The notes under the pieces: model-generated | Database searches by the model: none | The model's input: only the letters and a program-made list of their open reading frames with translations | Told to the model about the DNA's origin: nothing | Translations under genes and position numbers: made by a program | In this document: one piece after another, positions 28,593 to 36,637 of the stretch | Numbering within the stretch: position 1 is the stretch's first letter | Layout: each line of letters opens with the position of its first letter | Assembly (NCBI RefSeq): GCF_001485495.1 | Contig: NZ_BCNF01000079.1 | Span: forward strand, 1-46,559 | Length of the DNA: 46,559 bases | Source of the DNA: Gordonia desulfuricans NBRC 100010 | GTDB lineage: Bacteria > Actinomycetota > Actinomycetes > Mycobacteriales > Mycobacteriaceae | Direction: 5' to 3'

Positions 28593-29598
28593 GGTGGTGG
28601 TGCTGTGCGACATGGTCGGTGGCCGGATCGGAATCCCCGGTTCCCGACTTGTCGAAGGTCACGTCGATCTCCTCGAATCCCTTGCTGCGCTGGGCTCGTG
28701 CCTGCGCGGTGTAGGCGGCCTCGTCGCCCGGGGTGAGTACCACGTTGTCGGTGAACGGGGTGAGCAGTGATCGTGGGTAGAGCTTGTCGACCCGCACCAC
28801 ATTGCACTCGAGACACACCACGACGAGCACCGCAGCGAGGTAGAGGAAGGCGAGGAGTCCGAGCACCATCGCGAACACCCCGTACGCGTCACTCGCCCTG
28901 GCGATGACGCGTAGCACGTAGACACTGCCGAAGGTCTGTAGCGCCTGCCACCCGAGTGCAGCCCCGAAGGCGCCGGGAAGGACATCCCGTGTGCTCACCG
29001 GACGGCTCGTGCCGATCCGGAAGGCGACGATGAAGATCCCGGTGTTGAGAACGACCGATCCCACGATGGTCAGTGCCGTGCTGGCCGATCCCAGATCCGA
29101 CGCCGCGACGACACCGTTGAGCACGGTGAGACCGATGACCGCGACACCGACCGTCGACAGCAGTCCGGCTCCCCGGATGCGTACGCGAATCGGATTGGGC
29201 CTGTTGTTCCGCGGCACGGCCCACACGATGTTCATGGCGTTCTGCATGGCCACCGCCACACCGAGCGCACCGTAGACCGCACTCACCACACCGATGGTCA
29301 CCGCCATCACGCTGCCGGTGATCTCGCCGGGTACCTCGAGTTGAGAACCGATGACCGGGATCTGCGCGAGCGCCGAGTCGACGATCCGCTGCTGGAGTTC
29401 GGGATCGTCGTGCAGCACGAAGCCCAGTATCGAGGCGAAGACCAGCAGCAGCGGGAACAGCGAGATGAACGCGTAGTAGGTGATGAGCGCCGCGAGGTAG
29501 CCGCCCTGATCGTCGAAGAACTTGTAGGCCACGGCCAACGGATACCCGGTCGCCGGATGGCGTCGCTGGAAGTCGTTGACGCGTTCGGAGAACGACAC
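28588..29598 (-). CDS. YihY/BrkB-family integral membrane protein
   Basis: This 336-residue protein starts at the GTG at 29598-29596, chosen because GGAAGGAG lies six bases upstream. A longer frame to 29631 has no such site. The N-terminal pattern (HPATGYPLAVAYKFFDDQGGYLAALITYYAFISLFPLLLV) and the six membrane segments up to about residue 270 are those of the YihY/BrkB family (UPF0761). Family function is unsettled: the BrkB name comes from Bordetella serum resistance, and older RNase BN assignments were wrong. The tail of about 60 residues is hydrophilic and ends in a His-rich stretch. It converges on the FUSC gene and diverges from the acyl-CoA ligase. Confidence 0.85.
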   Translation of the reverse strand: MSFSERVNDFQRRHPATGYPLAVAYKFFDDQGGYLAALITYYAFISLFPLLLVFASILGFVLHDDPELQQRIVDSALAQIPVIGSQLEVPGEITGSVMAVTIGVVSAVYGALGVAVAMQNAMNIVWAVPRNNRPNPIRVRIRGAGLLSTVGVAVIGLTVLNGVVAASDLGSASTALTIVGSVVLNTGIFIVAFRIGTSRPVSTRDVLPGAFGAALGWQALQTFGSVYVLRVIARASDAYGVFAMVLGLLAFLYLAAVLVVVCLECNVVRVDKLYPRSLLTPFTDNVVLTPGDEAAYTAQARAQRSKGFEEIDVTFDKSGTGDSDPATDHVAQHHHR

Positions 29599-29846
29599 CC
29601 GCGCTCCTTCCCGTGAACCGCTCCACGCCACCTGCCGAGCTGACGATCGGTCGCTCGGTCCCTGAGTCTATCCGGAGCGGTTGTCCGTTTCCCGGCGGGC
29701 GGCGGTGGTGTGGCCTCGGCACCGACCAGGTGTGCGCCCTGGTCACCAGGGGCCGTGCCGGGAAACACCCTCACACCCACCGGGTTCTCGGGCCGCGGCG
29801 AGTAGGCTGGCTCGCGGCCGATCGATGTCGAGGAACCGGGGTCGCG
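29599..29846. promoter_or_regulatory. Divergent intergenic region between the YihY gene and the acyl-CoA ligase
   Basis: These 248 bases must hold the promoters of both flanking genes. A strong GGAAGGAG for the reverse gene sits at about 29605-29612. AGGA at 29830-29833 precedes the forward start. I see no clear -10/-35 pair and no long palindrome. Confidence 0.4.
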
Positions 29847-31547
29847 ATGATGCAGGACCGTCCATGGCTGGCTTCGTACGGACCGGGGGTTCCCGCCGAC
29901 GTCAGCGTGCCAGACAAGCGGATCACCGATCTGCTGATCGAGGCAGTGGCGCGGGACGGCGATGTGATCGCCGTCGACTTCTTCGGCGCCACAACCAGTT
30001 ACACCGAGCTGGCCGCCCTCGCCGGACGCGGCGCACATGCGTTGGGGAAGCTGGGCGTGCAACCGGGCGACGCCGTGTCACTGGTGCTGCCCAACAGCAC
30101 CTCACATGTTGCGGCCTTCCACGCGGTGCTGGCGTGCGGTGCGACCGTCGTCGAACACAATCCGACCTACACCGTCGCCGAACTCCACGACCAGCTGGTG
30201 ACGACCGGGTCGGTTGTCGTGCTGTGCTGGCGCAACCGGGTCCTCGACCTGCGCGAGGCCGCGATCGGAACCGCGGTGCGCGAGGTCATCTCGGTGGACG
30301 TCGCCGACGACCTGCCGTGGACCGCACGGCTGGCCTTGCGCCTTCCTGTGGCCGCGGCACGCACGAAGCGCCGGGCGTTGACCGGCGCCGACACCGGCGA
30401 TGCCCACGACTGGCGACGCCTGGTTGCCGCGGCGCCGCCGCAACCGCTGTCGGCGGTCGGACAGTCGTCGGACACCGCACTGATCATGTTCACCGGCGGC
30501 ACCACCGGATTCCCCAAGGCCGCCACCCTGACGCATCGCAATCTGGTCGCCAACGCAACCCAGGGGAGAGCGTGGGCGGGCTTCGGCACCGGCTCCGATG
30601 TGGTCTACGGGATGCTCCCGTTCTTCCACGCCTTCGGCATGATGTTCTGCCTCGTCCTGCCCCCACTGATCGGTGCCACCCTGGTGGCCTTCCCCAATTT
30701 CGATCCCGCCGCGGTCATCGCGGCGCAGCGCCGGCGCCCGGCGTCGTTCGTCCCGGGGGTGGCGCCCATGTTCGACCGGCTGCTCGACGCGGCCGGGGAC
30801 ACCGCACTCACCTCCATCCGAGTGGCCTTCAGCGGTGCCATGCCCCTGTCACCGGCTGTCGCCGAACGGTGGGAGCGCGCCACCGGGGGCCTGCTGATCG
30901 AGGGCTACGGCATGACCGAGTGTTCGCCGATCGCGCTGGGCAATCCCTGCTCGGAGCGACGCCGGCGTGGTGCCCTCGGGATCCCGTTCCCCAACACCGA
31001 GATCAAGGTGGTCGACGCCGAGGACCGCACCGTCGAGGTCACACCTGACGCCGACGGTGTGCGCCACGGTGAGCTGTGTGTGCGGGGTCCGCAGGTGTTC
31101 GCCGGCTACCTCGGTCAGCCCGAGGCGACGGCGGAGACCGTGGACGCCGAGGGCTGGTTGTACACCGGGGATGTCGTCGACGTCGATCGCGACGGGTTCG
31201 CGGTGCTCGTGGACCGGGTCAAGGAGCTGATCCTGGTCGGCGGATTCAATGTGTTCCCATCCGTGGTCGAAAGCCACCTCCGGCAGATGCCCGGGGTCGC
31301 CGACATCGCCGTCGTGGGCATTCCACGTGGCGACGGAACCGATGAGGAAGTCCTCGCGGCCATCGTGGTCGAGGAGAACACGCCGGCCCCGACGCTGGCG
31401 GAGATCCGGGAGTTCGGTTCGCAACGCCTTCCCGGTTACGCCATCCCGCGGCGCCTGGAGGTGCTCGACGACCTTCCGGTCAACATGATCGGCAAAACCC
31501 TGCGACGAAGCGTGCGGGCGACCTACCTCGAGCGCCACCGGGCATGA
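29847..31547 (+). CDS. Long-chain fatty acid--CoA ligase-like AMP-forming enzyme
   Basis: This 566-residue member of the ANL superfamily should form an acyl-AMP and then an acyl-CoA. Visible motifs are the P-loop TGGTTGFPK (216-224), GYGMTE (353-358), YTGD (439-442) and the C-terminal catalytic lysine K550 in IGKTLRRSV. The start is the first of two adjacent ATGs (29847, 29850). The frame is open upstream to 29613, but that part is not protein-like. The substrate cannot be read from sequence; length and motif context favour medium or long fatty acids. It sits between the tetR fragment and the intact tetR, so it may have arrived, together with the YihY gene, in the event that split that locus. 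Confidence 0.87.
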   Translation: MMQDRPWLASYGPGVPADVSVPDKRITDLLIEAVARDGDVIAVDFFGATTSYTELAALAGRGAHALGKLGVQPGDAVSLVLPNSTSHVAAFHAVLACGATVVEHNPTYTVAELHDQLVTTGSVVVLCWRNRVLDLREAAIGTAVREVISVDVADDLPWTARLALRLPVAAARTKRRALTGADTGDAHDWRRLVAAAPPQPLSAVGQSSDTALIMFTGGTTGFPKAATLTHRNLVANATQGRAWAGFGTGSDVVYGMLPFFHAFGMMFCLVLPPLIGATLVAFPNFDPAAVIAAQRRRPASFVPGVAPMFDRLLDAAGDTALTSIRVAFSGAMPLSPAVAERWERATGGLLIEGYGMTECSPIALGNPCSERRRRGALGIPFPNTEIKVVDAEDRTVEVTPDADGVRHGELCVRGPQVFAGYLGQPEATAETVDAEGWLYTGDVVDVDRDGFAVLVDRVKELILVGGFNVFPSVVESHLRQMPGVADIAVVGIPRGDGTDEEVLAAIVVEENTPAPTLAEIREFGSQRLPGYAIPRRLEVLDDLPVNMIGKTLRRSVRATYLERHRA

Positions 31548-31792
31548 CCGGCCGGCCGGCCGGCCGAGATCGCCCCTGCCGCATCCCTTGTCGCCGACAG
31601 GGCACCCACACCCGGCGTCTGGTAGCCGCTGATCGAATGGGCATCCGTCCCGGCCGGGGCTGCCGTCGAGCCCTCGGTCGAGACCATGCCCGCGTGGTGG
31701 GCGACCGCCTACGAGTAGGCGGGCCCACCGGCGGGGTCACCGTCAGCGCGGTGACATGGTGGAGATAGATTGCACCGCTGAGAGGGGGCCGC
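31548..31792. other. Intergenic region before tetR with an 18-bp copy of the FUSC gene end
   Basis: Directly after the ligase stop is a run of CCGG units (31548-31565) that can fold on itself and may end transcription. Bases 31699-31716 are identical to the last 18 coding bases of the FUSC gene (28440-28457) and are followed by TAG here, as by TGA there. No gene is supported in the region. Read with the tetR fragment at 28461, it shows this DNA once followed a FUSC gene. Confidence 0.6.
31736..31755. promoter_or_regulatory. Inverted repeat upstream of tetR, operator candidate
   Basis: GTCACCG (31736-31742) and CGGTGAC (31749-31755) are exact inverted repeats with a 6-base spacer. They end 37 bases before the tetR ATG, where an autoregulatory TetR dimer would bind. 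The sequence differs from the repeat at 24506-24528, so the two need not bind the same protein. Confidence 0.4.
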
Positions 31793-32404
31793 ATGGCAGA
31801 GCGGTTGACGCCGGAAGAACGCAAGCGCAGGATCGTCGCCGCCACCCGATCGATGATCGAGGAGTCCGGTCCCGCCGATGTCACCTTGCGGTCGGTGGCC
31901 CGACGCTGCGGGATGTCCGCGCCGGGCGTCAAACACCACTTCCCGTCGATGACCGATCTGTTCACCGCCGTCCTCGAGCAGTGGAACAACGACGAGGTGG
32001 CCGCGGTGGAACGCATCGTCGCCGAGTACGGCGACGATCTCACGTTGCCCGATCTGGCCGATTCGCTGGTTCGGCACTTCGCCGGGATGAAGGAGGTGAC
32101 GAGCAACTTCGACCTGCTCGAGGCCTACGCGATGGCGCCGGACCATCCCGCCCACGAGGCCTATCAACAGTTCAGCATCCGTCCGCTGCCGATCACCTGG
32201 CACCTGGTGGTCCGCGACTACGAGAACCCCGAGGCGGTCCTACGGATGCTGAGTCTCGTCGTCGACGGACTGCGTTTCCGGTGGCTGCACGATCCGAAGA
32301 ACGTGGACCACTGGGGCGACTGGATGGCCGTCCGGGACACCCTGTTCTCCAGCTTCACACCCAAGTCCGGGGATCCCCGGAACCGAGACCGGCCGGATCA
32401 GTAG
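31793..32404 (+). CDS. TetR/AcrR-family transcriptional regulator
   Basis: This 203-residue regulator has the usual TetR N-terminal DNA-binding domain. ERKRRIVAATRSMIEESG forms the first helix, VTLRSVARRCGMSAPGVKHHFP (about residues 30-51) is the helix-turn-helix, and FPSMTDLFTAVL follows it. The ligand domain of about 130 residues carries no motif that names an effector. The start is preceded by GAGAGGGGG. Its leader and first codons occur in decayed form after the FUSC gene, so an ancestral tetR probably controlled the FUSC operon. Whether this copy still does is open. Its 3' end overlaps the convergent dehydrogenase gene by seven bases. Confidence 0.88.
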   Translation: MAERLTPEERKRRIVAATRSMIEESGPADVTLRSVARRCGMSAPGVKHHFPSMTDLFTAVLEQWNNDEVAAVERIVAEYGDDLTLPDLADSLVRHFAGMKEVTSNFDLLEAYAMAPDHPAHEAYQQFSIRPLPITWHLVVRDYENPEAVLRMLSLVVDGLRFRWLHDPKNVDHWGDWMAVRDTLFSSFTPKSGDPRNRDRPDQ

Positions 32405-33081
32405 GACGCACGTCCACCCGAGGCGTCGTACACCGCGCCGGTCGAGAAGCTGACCGCCGGGGAGGTCAGCCAGCAGATCAGTTCGGCGATCTCCTCCGGC
32501 CGGCCGATCCGGGCCATCGGGGTCAAGGACCGTGACCGCTCCAGGATCGCGGGATCGGTGTCGGAGTTCATCGGGCTCGCCACTGCGGCCGGGGCGACCG
32601 CGTTCACCAGCACCCCGGTGGTGGCCAGTTCCTTCCCGAGCGACTTGGTCAGTGCGATCACCGCCGCCTTCGACGCCGAATAGGAACTCTGGCAGGGATT
32701 TCCGTCTTTTGCGGCAATGCTCGCAAGATTGACGATCCGCCCCCACCCGTCATCACACATGGCCGGGGCGAAGGCGCGGCACATCAGGAAGGTGCCGTCG
32801 GCGTTCACCGCGAAGGTCCGCCGCCACGCGGCGAGGTCGGTGTCCACCAGCGCCGTCGACGGACCGACGATCCCGGCACTGTTCACCAGGATGTTCACCG
32901 CACCGACCCGTTCACGCAGTGCGGCAACGGATTCCGGATCACTGACATCCACCTGGACGTCGGCATCGGCGCTGATGTCCGCGGTGATCACCTCGATCCC
33001 GTCGGATCGCAATCGTGCTGCGGTCGCCGCCCCGATCCCGCTGATGCCGCCCGTCACGAGTGCCCGTCGAGTCATGTTCAT
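32398..33081 (-). CDS. Short-chain dehydrogenase/reductase (SDR)
   Basis: This 227-residue classical SDR has the cofactor motif TGGISGIG (10-17), NSAG (67-70), N93, and the catalytic S121, Y134 and K138 (YSASK). It should oxidise or reduce a secondary alcohol or ketone with NAD(P). D35 at the end of the second strand (ITADIS) favours NAD(H). Two ATGs compete: 33081 lies only three bases after GGAAGG, while 33075 lies nine bases after it. The longer form is listed. It is divergent from the LysR gene, with a 101-base gap holding an inverted repeat. It is therefore a likely LysR target and a likely part of the shikimate-type pathway. Confidence 0.87.
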   Translation of the reverse strand: MNMTRRALVTGGISGIGAATAARLRSDGIEVITADISADADVQVDVSDPESVAALRERVGAVNILVNSAGIVGPSTALVDTDLAAWRRTFAVNADGTFLMCRAFAPAMCDDGWGRIVNLASIAAKDGNPCQSSYSASKAAVIALTKSLGKELATTGVLVNAVAPAAVASPMNSDTDPAILERSRSLTPMARIGRPEEIAELICWLTSPAVSFSTGAVYDASGGRASY

Positions 33082-33110
33082 GTGCCTTCCGTACCTGGTT
33101 CAAGATCAGA

Positions 33111-33125
33111 TCGGATATAATCCGA
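33111..33125. promoter_or_regulatory. Inverted repeat in the SDR/LysR divergent region
   Basis: TCGGAT-ATA-ATCCGA is a perfect inverted repeat with a 3-base spacer. It lies 57 bases before the LysR ATG and 29 bases before the SDR start. Position and symmetry fit a LysR-type binding site that controls both genes. The central ATATAAT could also supply a -10 element. Confidence 0.5.
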
Positions 33126-33182
33126 GAAATCTAAGTGGCATTGCGACTATATGCGCACGCTCGGCGTCATCGAAAGGCGGAC

Positions 33183-34118
33183 ATGGAGATCCGATGGTTG
33201 CAGGCGTTCATCGCCGTTGCCGAAGAGCTGCATTTCGGGCGTGCGGCGACCAGGCTGCAGATGGCGCAATCACCCCTGAGTCAGACCATTCGCAAACTCG
33301 AACGCGACCTCGGCGTGGAACTGTTCGAACGCAACACCAGATCGGTGGCACTGACGGCGGCCGGGCGCGCATTCCTACCGCATGCCCGCGCGGTTCTCAG
33401 CGAGGTCGAGCGGGCCCGGCAGGCGACCAAGGAATCCGTCGGAGCCATCTACGGCCGGATCACCTTGGGGTTCACCGGCGTGCTGAACCATCTCTCCTTG
33501 CCGCCGCTGACCCGCGCGGTGCGCGACACCTACCCCGACATCGAACTGGACCTGGTCGGTCGGGTGATGACCCGGGACGCCGTGGAACAGCTCGACAGCG
33601 GTTCCCTCGACATCGCCTTCGTCGGCCTCCCGGTGGACGCCGCACACATCCGCACCCGCCTGATCGCATCGGAACCGTTCGGGATCGTCGTCCCCTCCGA
33701 CCATCGCCTGGCCGACGCGGGGGTGGTCGACCTGGCGGACCTGGCCGACGAGGAGTTCGTCAGCACCCCCCGCACCTCCGGATCGGCGCTGCGGGAGAGC
33801 GCCGATCGCGCATGTCTCGACGCCGGGTTCCGCCCTCGGATCACACAGGAGATCACCGATCCCTACATGATCCTCATGCTGGTGGCGGCCGGCGTCGGCG
33901 TCGCGCTGATGACCGAGGGGATCGCCGACGTGATCCCGCCGGGGGCGACCTACATCCGCCTTCCCGGCGGGTCGGTGCGGATGGACCACGGGATCGCATG
34001 GTCGGCGAAGCCGGTACGGTCATCGGTGGCCCGCGACGCCGTGCTGGACCTGGCCGAGCAGATACTGCCCACCCCGCACGACGATGACGTCACCACCCGG
34101 TCGGCACCAACTGAGTAG
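33183..34118 (+). CDS. LysR-family transcriptional regulator
   Basis: The protein has 311 residues from the ATG at 33183, which has AAAGGCGG upstream. The frame opens earlier, but [20 protein letters not shown] is the standard LysR N-terminus. The helix-turn-helix lies at about 18-37 ([23 protein letters not shown]), and the remainder is the periplasmic-binding-protein-like effector domain. LysR regulators such as QsuR and CatR/CatM often govern aromatic and shikimate catabolism and respond to a pathway intermediate. Divergence from the SDR and the transporter 110 bases downstream make this the likely regulator of the shikimate-type genes. The effector is not known. Confidence 0.9.
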   Translation: MEIRWLQAFIAVAEELHFGRAATRLQMAQSPLSQTIRKLERDLGVELFERNTRSVALTAAGRAFLPHARAVLSEVERARQATKESVGAIYGRITLGFTGVLNHLSLPPLTRAVRDTYPDIELDLVGRVMTRDAVEQLDSGSLDIAFVGLPVDAAHIRTRLIASEPFGIVVPSDHRLADAGVVDLADLADEEFVSTPRTSGSALRESADRACLDAGFRPRITQEITDPYMILMLVAAGVGVALMTEGIADVIPPGATYIRLPGGSVRMDHGIAWSAKPVRSSVARDAVLDLAEQILPTPHDDDVTTRSAPTE

Positions 34119-34130
34119 GATTTCTACACA

Positions 34131-34161
34131 GTCCAAGACCAATTCAGTGTTGGACAGTCTT
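34131..34161. promoter_or_regulatory. Interleaved inverted repeats before the MHS transporter gene
   Basis: GTCCAA (34131-34136) pairs with TTGGAC (34150-34155), and AAGAC (34135-34139) pairs with GTCTT (34157-34161). Both sit 67-100 bases upstream of the transporter start, where an activating LysR protein would bind. The sequence does not obviously match the repeat at 33111-33125. Confidence 0.35.
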
Positions 34162-34228
34162 AGGTGGGCCGCCGCACACTGTCTTCACCGATGGGATTGC
34201 AGTCACATCCCCGGTGGAGGGAGATCCA

Positions 34229-35551
34229 ATGGCGACCACATCGACGCCACCTCGAGCCACGGCGCCGCAGACCAAGCCCCAGGCCGGACGCGCCGCGCTG
34301 TCCGGATTCGTCGGCAGCACGCTCGAATACTATGACTTTTTCATCTACGGCTCGGCAGCGGCACTGGTCTTCGGCCACGTGTTCTTCCCGGGCGGAGCCA
34401 CCTCGACGCTGCTGTCCATCGGCACGCTCGGCGTCGCCTACGTGGCCCGCCCGATGGGCGCCGTCCTGTTCGGACATCTCGGCGACAAACTCGGCCGACG
34501 CAACACCCTGATCATGTGCCTGGCGCTCATGGGCGCGTCCACATTCCTGATCGGCTGCCTGCCGACCTACGGTCAGATCGGCGCGTTTGCCCCGGTACTG
34601 CTGGTGATACTGCGTCTGCTGCAAGGCCTTTCGGCCGGCGGCGAGTCGCCCGGATCGGCATCACTGTCGGTGGAGCACGCACCGGACAACCGCCGGTCGT
34701 TCTTCGCCAGCTTCACCATGAGCGGCATCATGTTCGGCATCGTGCTCTCGAGCCTGGTGTTCATCCCGGTGGCGTCGCTGCCCGACGAGCATCTGTACAC
34801 CTGGGGATGGCGAATCCCGTTCTGGGTCAGCATCGTGATGACCGGCGTCGCGTTCTGGGTTCGCCGACGCCTCGACGAGCCCGAGGTGTTCACCGAGAGC
34901 AAGCTGGCCAACGAGACCGACGGGGTACCGATCGTCGTACTGATGCGCGAACACTGGGCCGCCGTCGTCCGGATCATGTTCAGTTCCACGTTCGCCATGA
35001 TGAACACGATCATCAACGTCTTCGCCCTGGCCTACGCCACCGAACACAACGGTTTCGATCGCACCACGATGCTGCTGTCGATCGCCGCCGCCAACATGGG
35101 CGCGGTGATCACCCAGCCCCTCTACGGCCTCCTGGCCGACCGCATCGGCCGTAAACCGGTGTTCATCACCGGCGTACTCGGTTGTGGCGTCATGGTTTTC
35201 GTGTACTTCTCGGCCATCGGGTCCGGCAGCGCACCGCTGGTCTTCCTCAGCGGCACCATTCTGCTCGGTATCTTCTATGCCGCACCCAACGGCACGTACA
35301 TGGCGGCGTTCCCCGAACAGTTCCCCGCGTCGGTGCGCTTCAGCGGCATGGCGATCGGCCTGATGCTGGGCCTGCTCGTCGCGGGTTTCACCCCGGCCGT
35401 CGCCCAGGCGATGACCTCCGGCGACACCAGCAACTGGATGCCCGTGGCATGGATGTGCATGGGATTCGCGGTCTTGGCCGCCGTCGCGTTCGCCACCGGT
35501 CCCGAGACCTACCGGACACCGACCGCAGAACTCGGTCAGCGCAAGCGGTGA
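34229..35551 (+). CDS. MHS-family MFS transporter, ShiA-like
   Basis: This 440-residue 12-segment transporter starts at the ATG at 34229, chosen because GGAGGGAG lies about eight bases upstream. The first conserved stretch ([20 protein letters not shown]) is the signature start of the metabolite:H+ symporter (MHS) family. The MFS loop motif appears as [11 protein letters not shown] and again as [14 protein letters not shown] members carry organic acids such as shikimate (ShiA), 2-oxoglutarate (KgtP) and proline/betaine. Placement between a LysR regulator and a shikimate dehydrogenase-like gene points to shikimate, quinate or a relative. The exact substrate is inferred from context. Confidence 0.87.
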   Translation: MATTSTPPRATAPQTKPQAGRAALSGFVGSTLEYYDFFIYGSAAALVFGHVFFPGGATSTLLSIGTLGVAYVARPMGAVLFGHLGDKLGRRNTLIMCLALMGASTFLIGCLPTYGQIGAFAPVLLVILRLLQGLSAGGESPGSASLSVEHAPDNRRSFFASFTMSGIMFGIVLSSLVFIPVASLPDEHLYTWGWRIPFWVSIVMTGVAFWVRRRLDEPEVFTESKLANETDGVPIVVLMREHWAAVVRIMFSSTFAMMNTIINVFALAYATEHNGFDRTTMLLSIAAANMGAVITQPLYGLLADRIGRKPVFITGVLGCGVMVFVYFSAIGSGSAPLVFLSGTILLGIFYAAPNGTYMAAFPEQFPASVRFSGMAIGLMLGLLVAGFTPAVAQAMTSGDTSNWMPVAWMCMGFAVLAAVAFATGPETYRTPTAELGQRKR

Positions 35552-35734
35552 CCGGTCCCGCGTTCAGCTCGCTGCCGGTTCACACCCCGCCCACATACAC
35601 CCGGCCTGCACCCACAGCCTGCACCCACCCAGCCCATACACCGCCAGCCCCGAGCCCGCCCGCCAAAGCCCGCAACCCCGAGCCTGCCCGTTCCCAGGTA
35701 CACCGAACACCCGCACCAGCCCACGGAGGACACC
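35552..35734 (+). promoter_or_regulatory. C-rich, G-poor leader, possible Rho-loading site
   Basis: In 35581-35700 the forward strand is about 55% C and 17% G by count, a strong bias unlike any other gap in the window. GCCTGCACCCA occurs twice (35604-35614 and 35617-35627). C-rich, G-poor, unstructured RNA is what the Rho factor binds, so this may be a conditional termination zone between the transporter and the dehydrogenase operon. CGGAGGA before 35735 is the ribosome-binding site of the next gene. No promoter is clear. Confidence 0.4.
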
Positions 35735-36625
35735 ATGAGCGGTCCGCAGCACCGCATCGGACTGATCGGTTCCGACATCTCCGGTTCTCTCTCGCCACTG
35801 CTCCACGAGACCGAGGCGCGAGAACTGGGGATGCGCGACCACAGCTACGAGACGATCGACATCGCCGCACGCCATCTCGCCGCGGATGCAGCCGCCGTTC
35901 TGGTGAGAACCGCTGTCGCCGAGGGCTTCACCGGTTTCAACGTGACCCATCCGTGTAAGCAGACGGTGATGTCGGGCCTCGACGAGGTCGACGAGCATGC
36001 CGCCACCATCGGTGCGGTCAACACGGTCACCGTCCGCGACGGGCGACTGACCGGACACAACACCGACGAATCCGGGTTCCGCGCAGCACTGGACATGGTT
36101 CTGTCCGGTGACGAGCTGGGCAGGGTGGTGATGTTCGGTGCCGGCGGGGCCGGGTCGGCCGTCGCCCACGCCCTGATCAACGCCGGTGTTCGCGGGCTGA
36201 CCATCGTCGACGTCGACTCGGCTCGGGCCGCCTCGCTGGCCGGCCGGATCAACGCCTCGGGAACCGTCGCCGTCGGAGCCACGATGGGGGAGGCCGCCGG
36301 CCACGTCCGCCACGCCGACGGGGTGGTCAACGCCACGCCGATCGGGATGGACGGGCATCCCGGAACGCCGTTCGACGTCACGCTGCTCACCGGCCGCCAG
36401 TGGGTCGCCGACATCGTCTACCGGCCGGCCGTCACCGAATTGCTCTCGGCAGCCCGGGATCTGGGGTGTCGCACGGTCGACGGGGCACAGATGCTGGTGG
36501 AGCAGGCCGCCGACAGCTTCGCCCTGCTCACCGGCGTCCAACCCGACCGATCCCGCATGCGCCGACATCTCGCACAGACGCTTGCCGGCCGCACTCGCGC
36601 CCAGCCCGCCGGCATGCACTCGTGA
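35735..36625 (+). CDS. Shikimate/quinate dehydrogenase, likely NAD-dependent and catabolic
   Basis: This 296-residue AroE/QsuD/YdiB-type enzyme should interconvert shikimate with 3-dehydroshikimate, or quinate with 3-dehydroquinate. The substrate domain has GSDISGSLSP and NVTHPCKQ with the catalytic Lys75, then NTDESGF with Asp111. The Rossmann motif is GAGGAG (135-140). At the end of the second strand it has VDVDSARAASLA with acidic residues (D159, D161), rather than the NRT motif that binds the NADP phosphate in biosynthetic AroE. This favours NAD and catabolic use, as in Corynebacterium QsuD. A GGAGGA lies before the ATG. It opens a six-gene run; the next start is 13 bases downstream. It is unlikely to be the biosynthetic aroE. 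Confidence 0.88.
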   Translation: MSGPQHRIGLIGSDISGSLSPLLHETEARELGMRDHSYETIDIAARHLAADAAAVLVRTAVAEGFTGFNVTHPCKQTVMSGLDEVDEHAATIGAVNTVTVRDGRLTGHNTDESGFRAALDMVLSGDELGRVVMFGAGGAGSAVAHALINAGVRGLTIVDVDSARAASLAGRINASGTVAVGATMGEAAGHVRHADGVVNATPIGMDGHPGTPFDVTLLTGRQWVADIVYRPAVTELLSAARDLGCRTVDGAQMLVEQAADSFALLTGVQPDRSRMRRHLAQTLAGRTRAQPAGMHS

Positions 36626-36637
36626 CCAGGAGGCACG

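Noticed and set aside
29613..29846. An N-terminal extension of the acyl-CoA ligase
   Set aside because: The added residues are Arg/Gly-rich and not protein-like, and they lie in the divergent promoter region. The ATG at 29847 starts at the usual point of the family.
35735..36625. Biosynthetic aroE
   Set aside because: The cofactor loop is acidic rather than the NADP-binding NRT type, and the gene sits in a catabolic operon.
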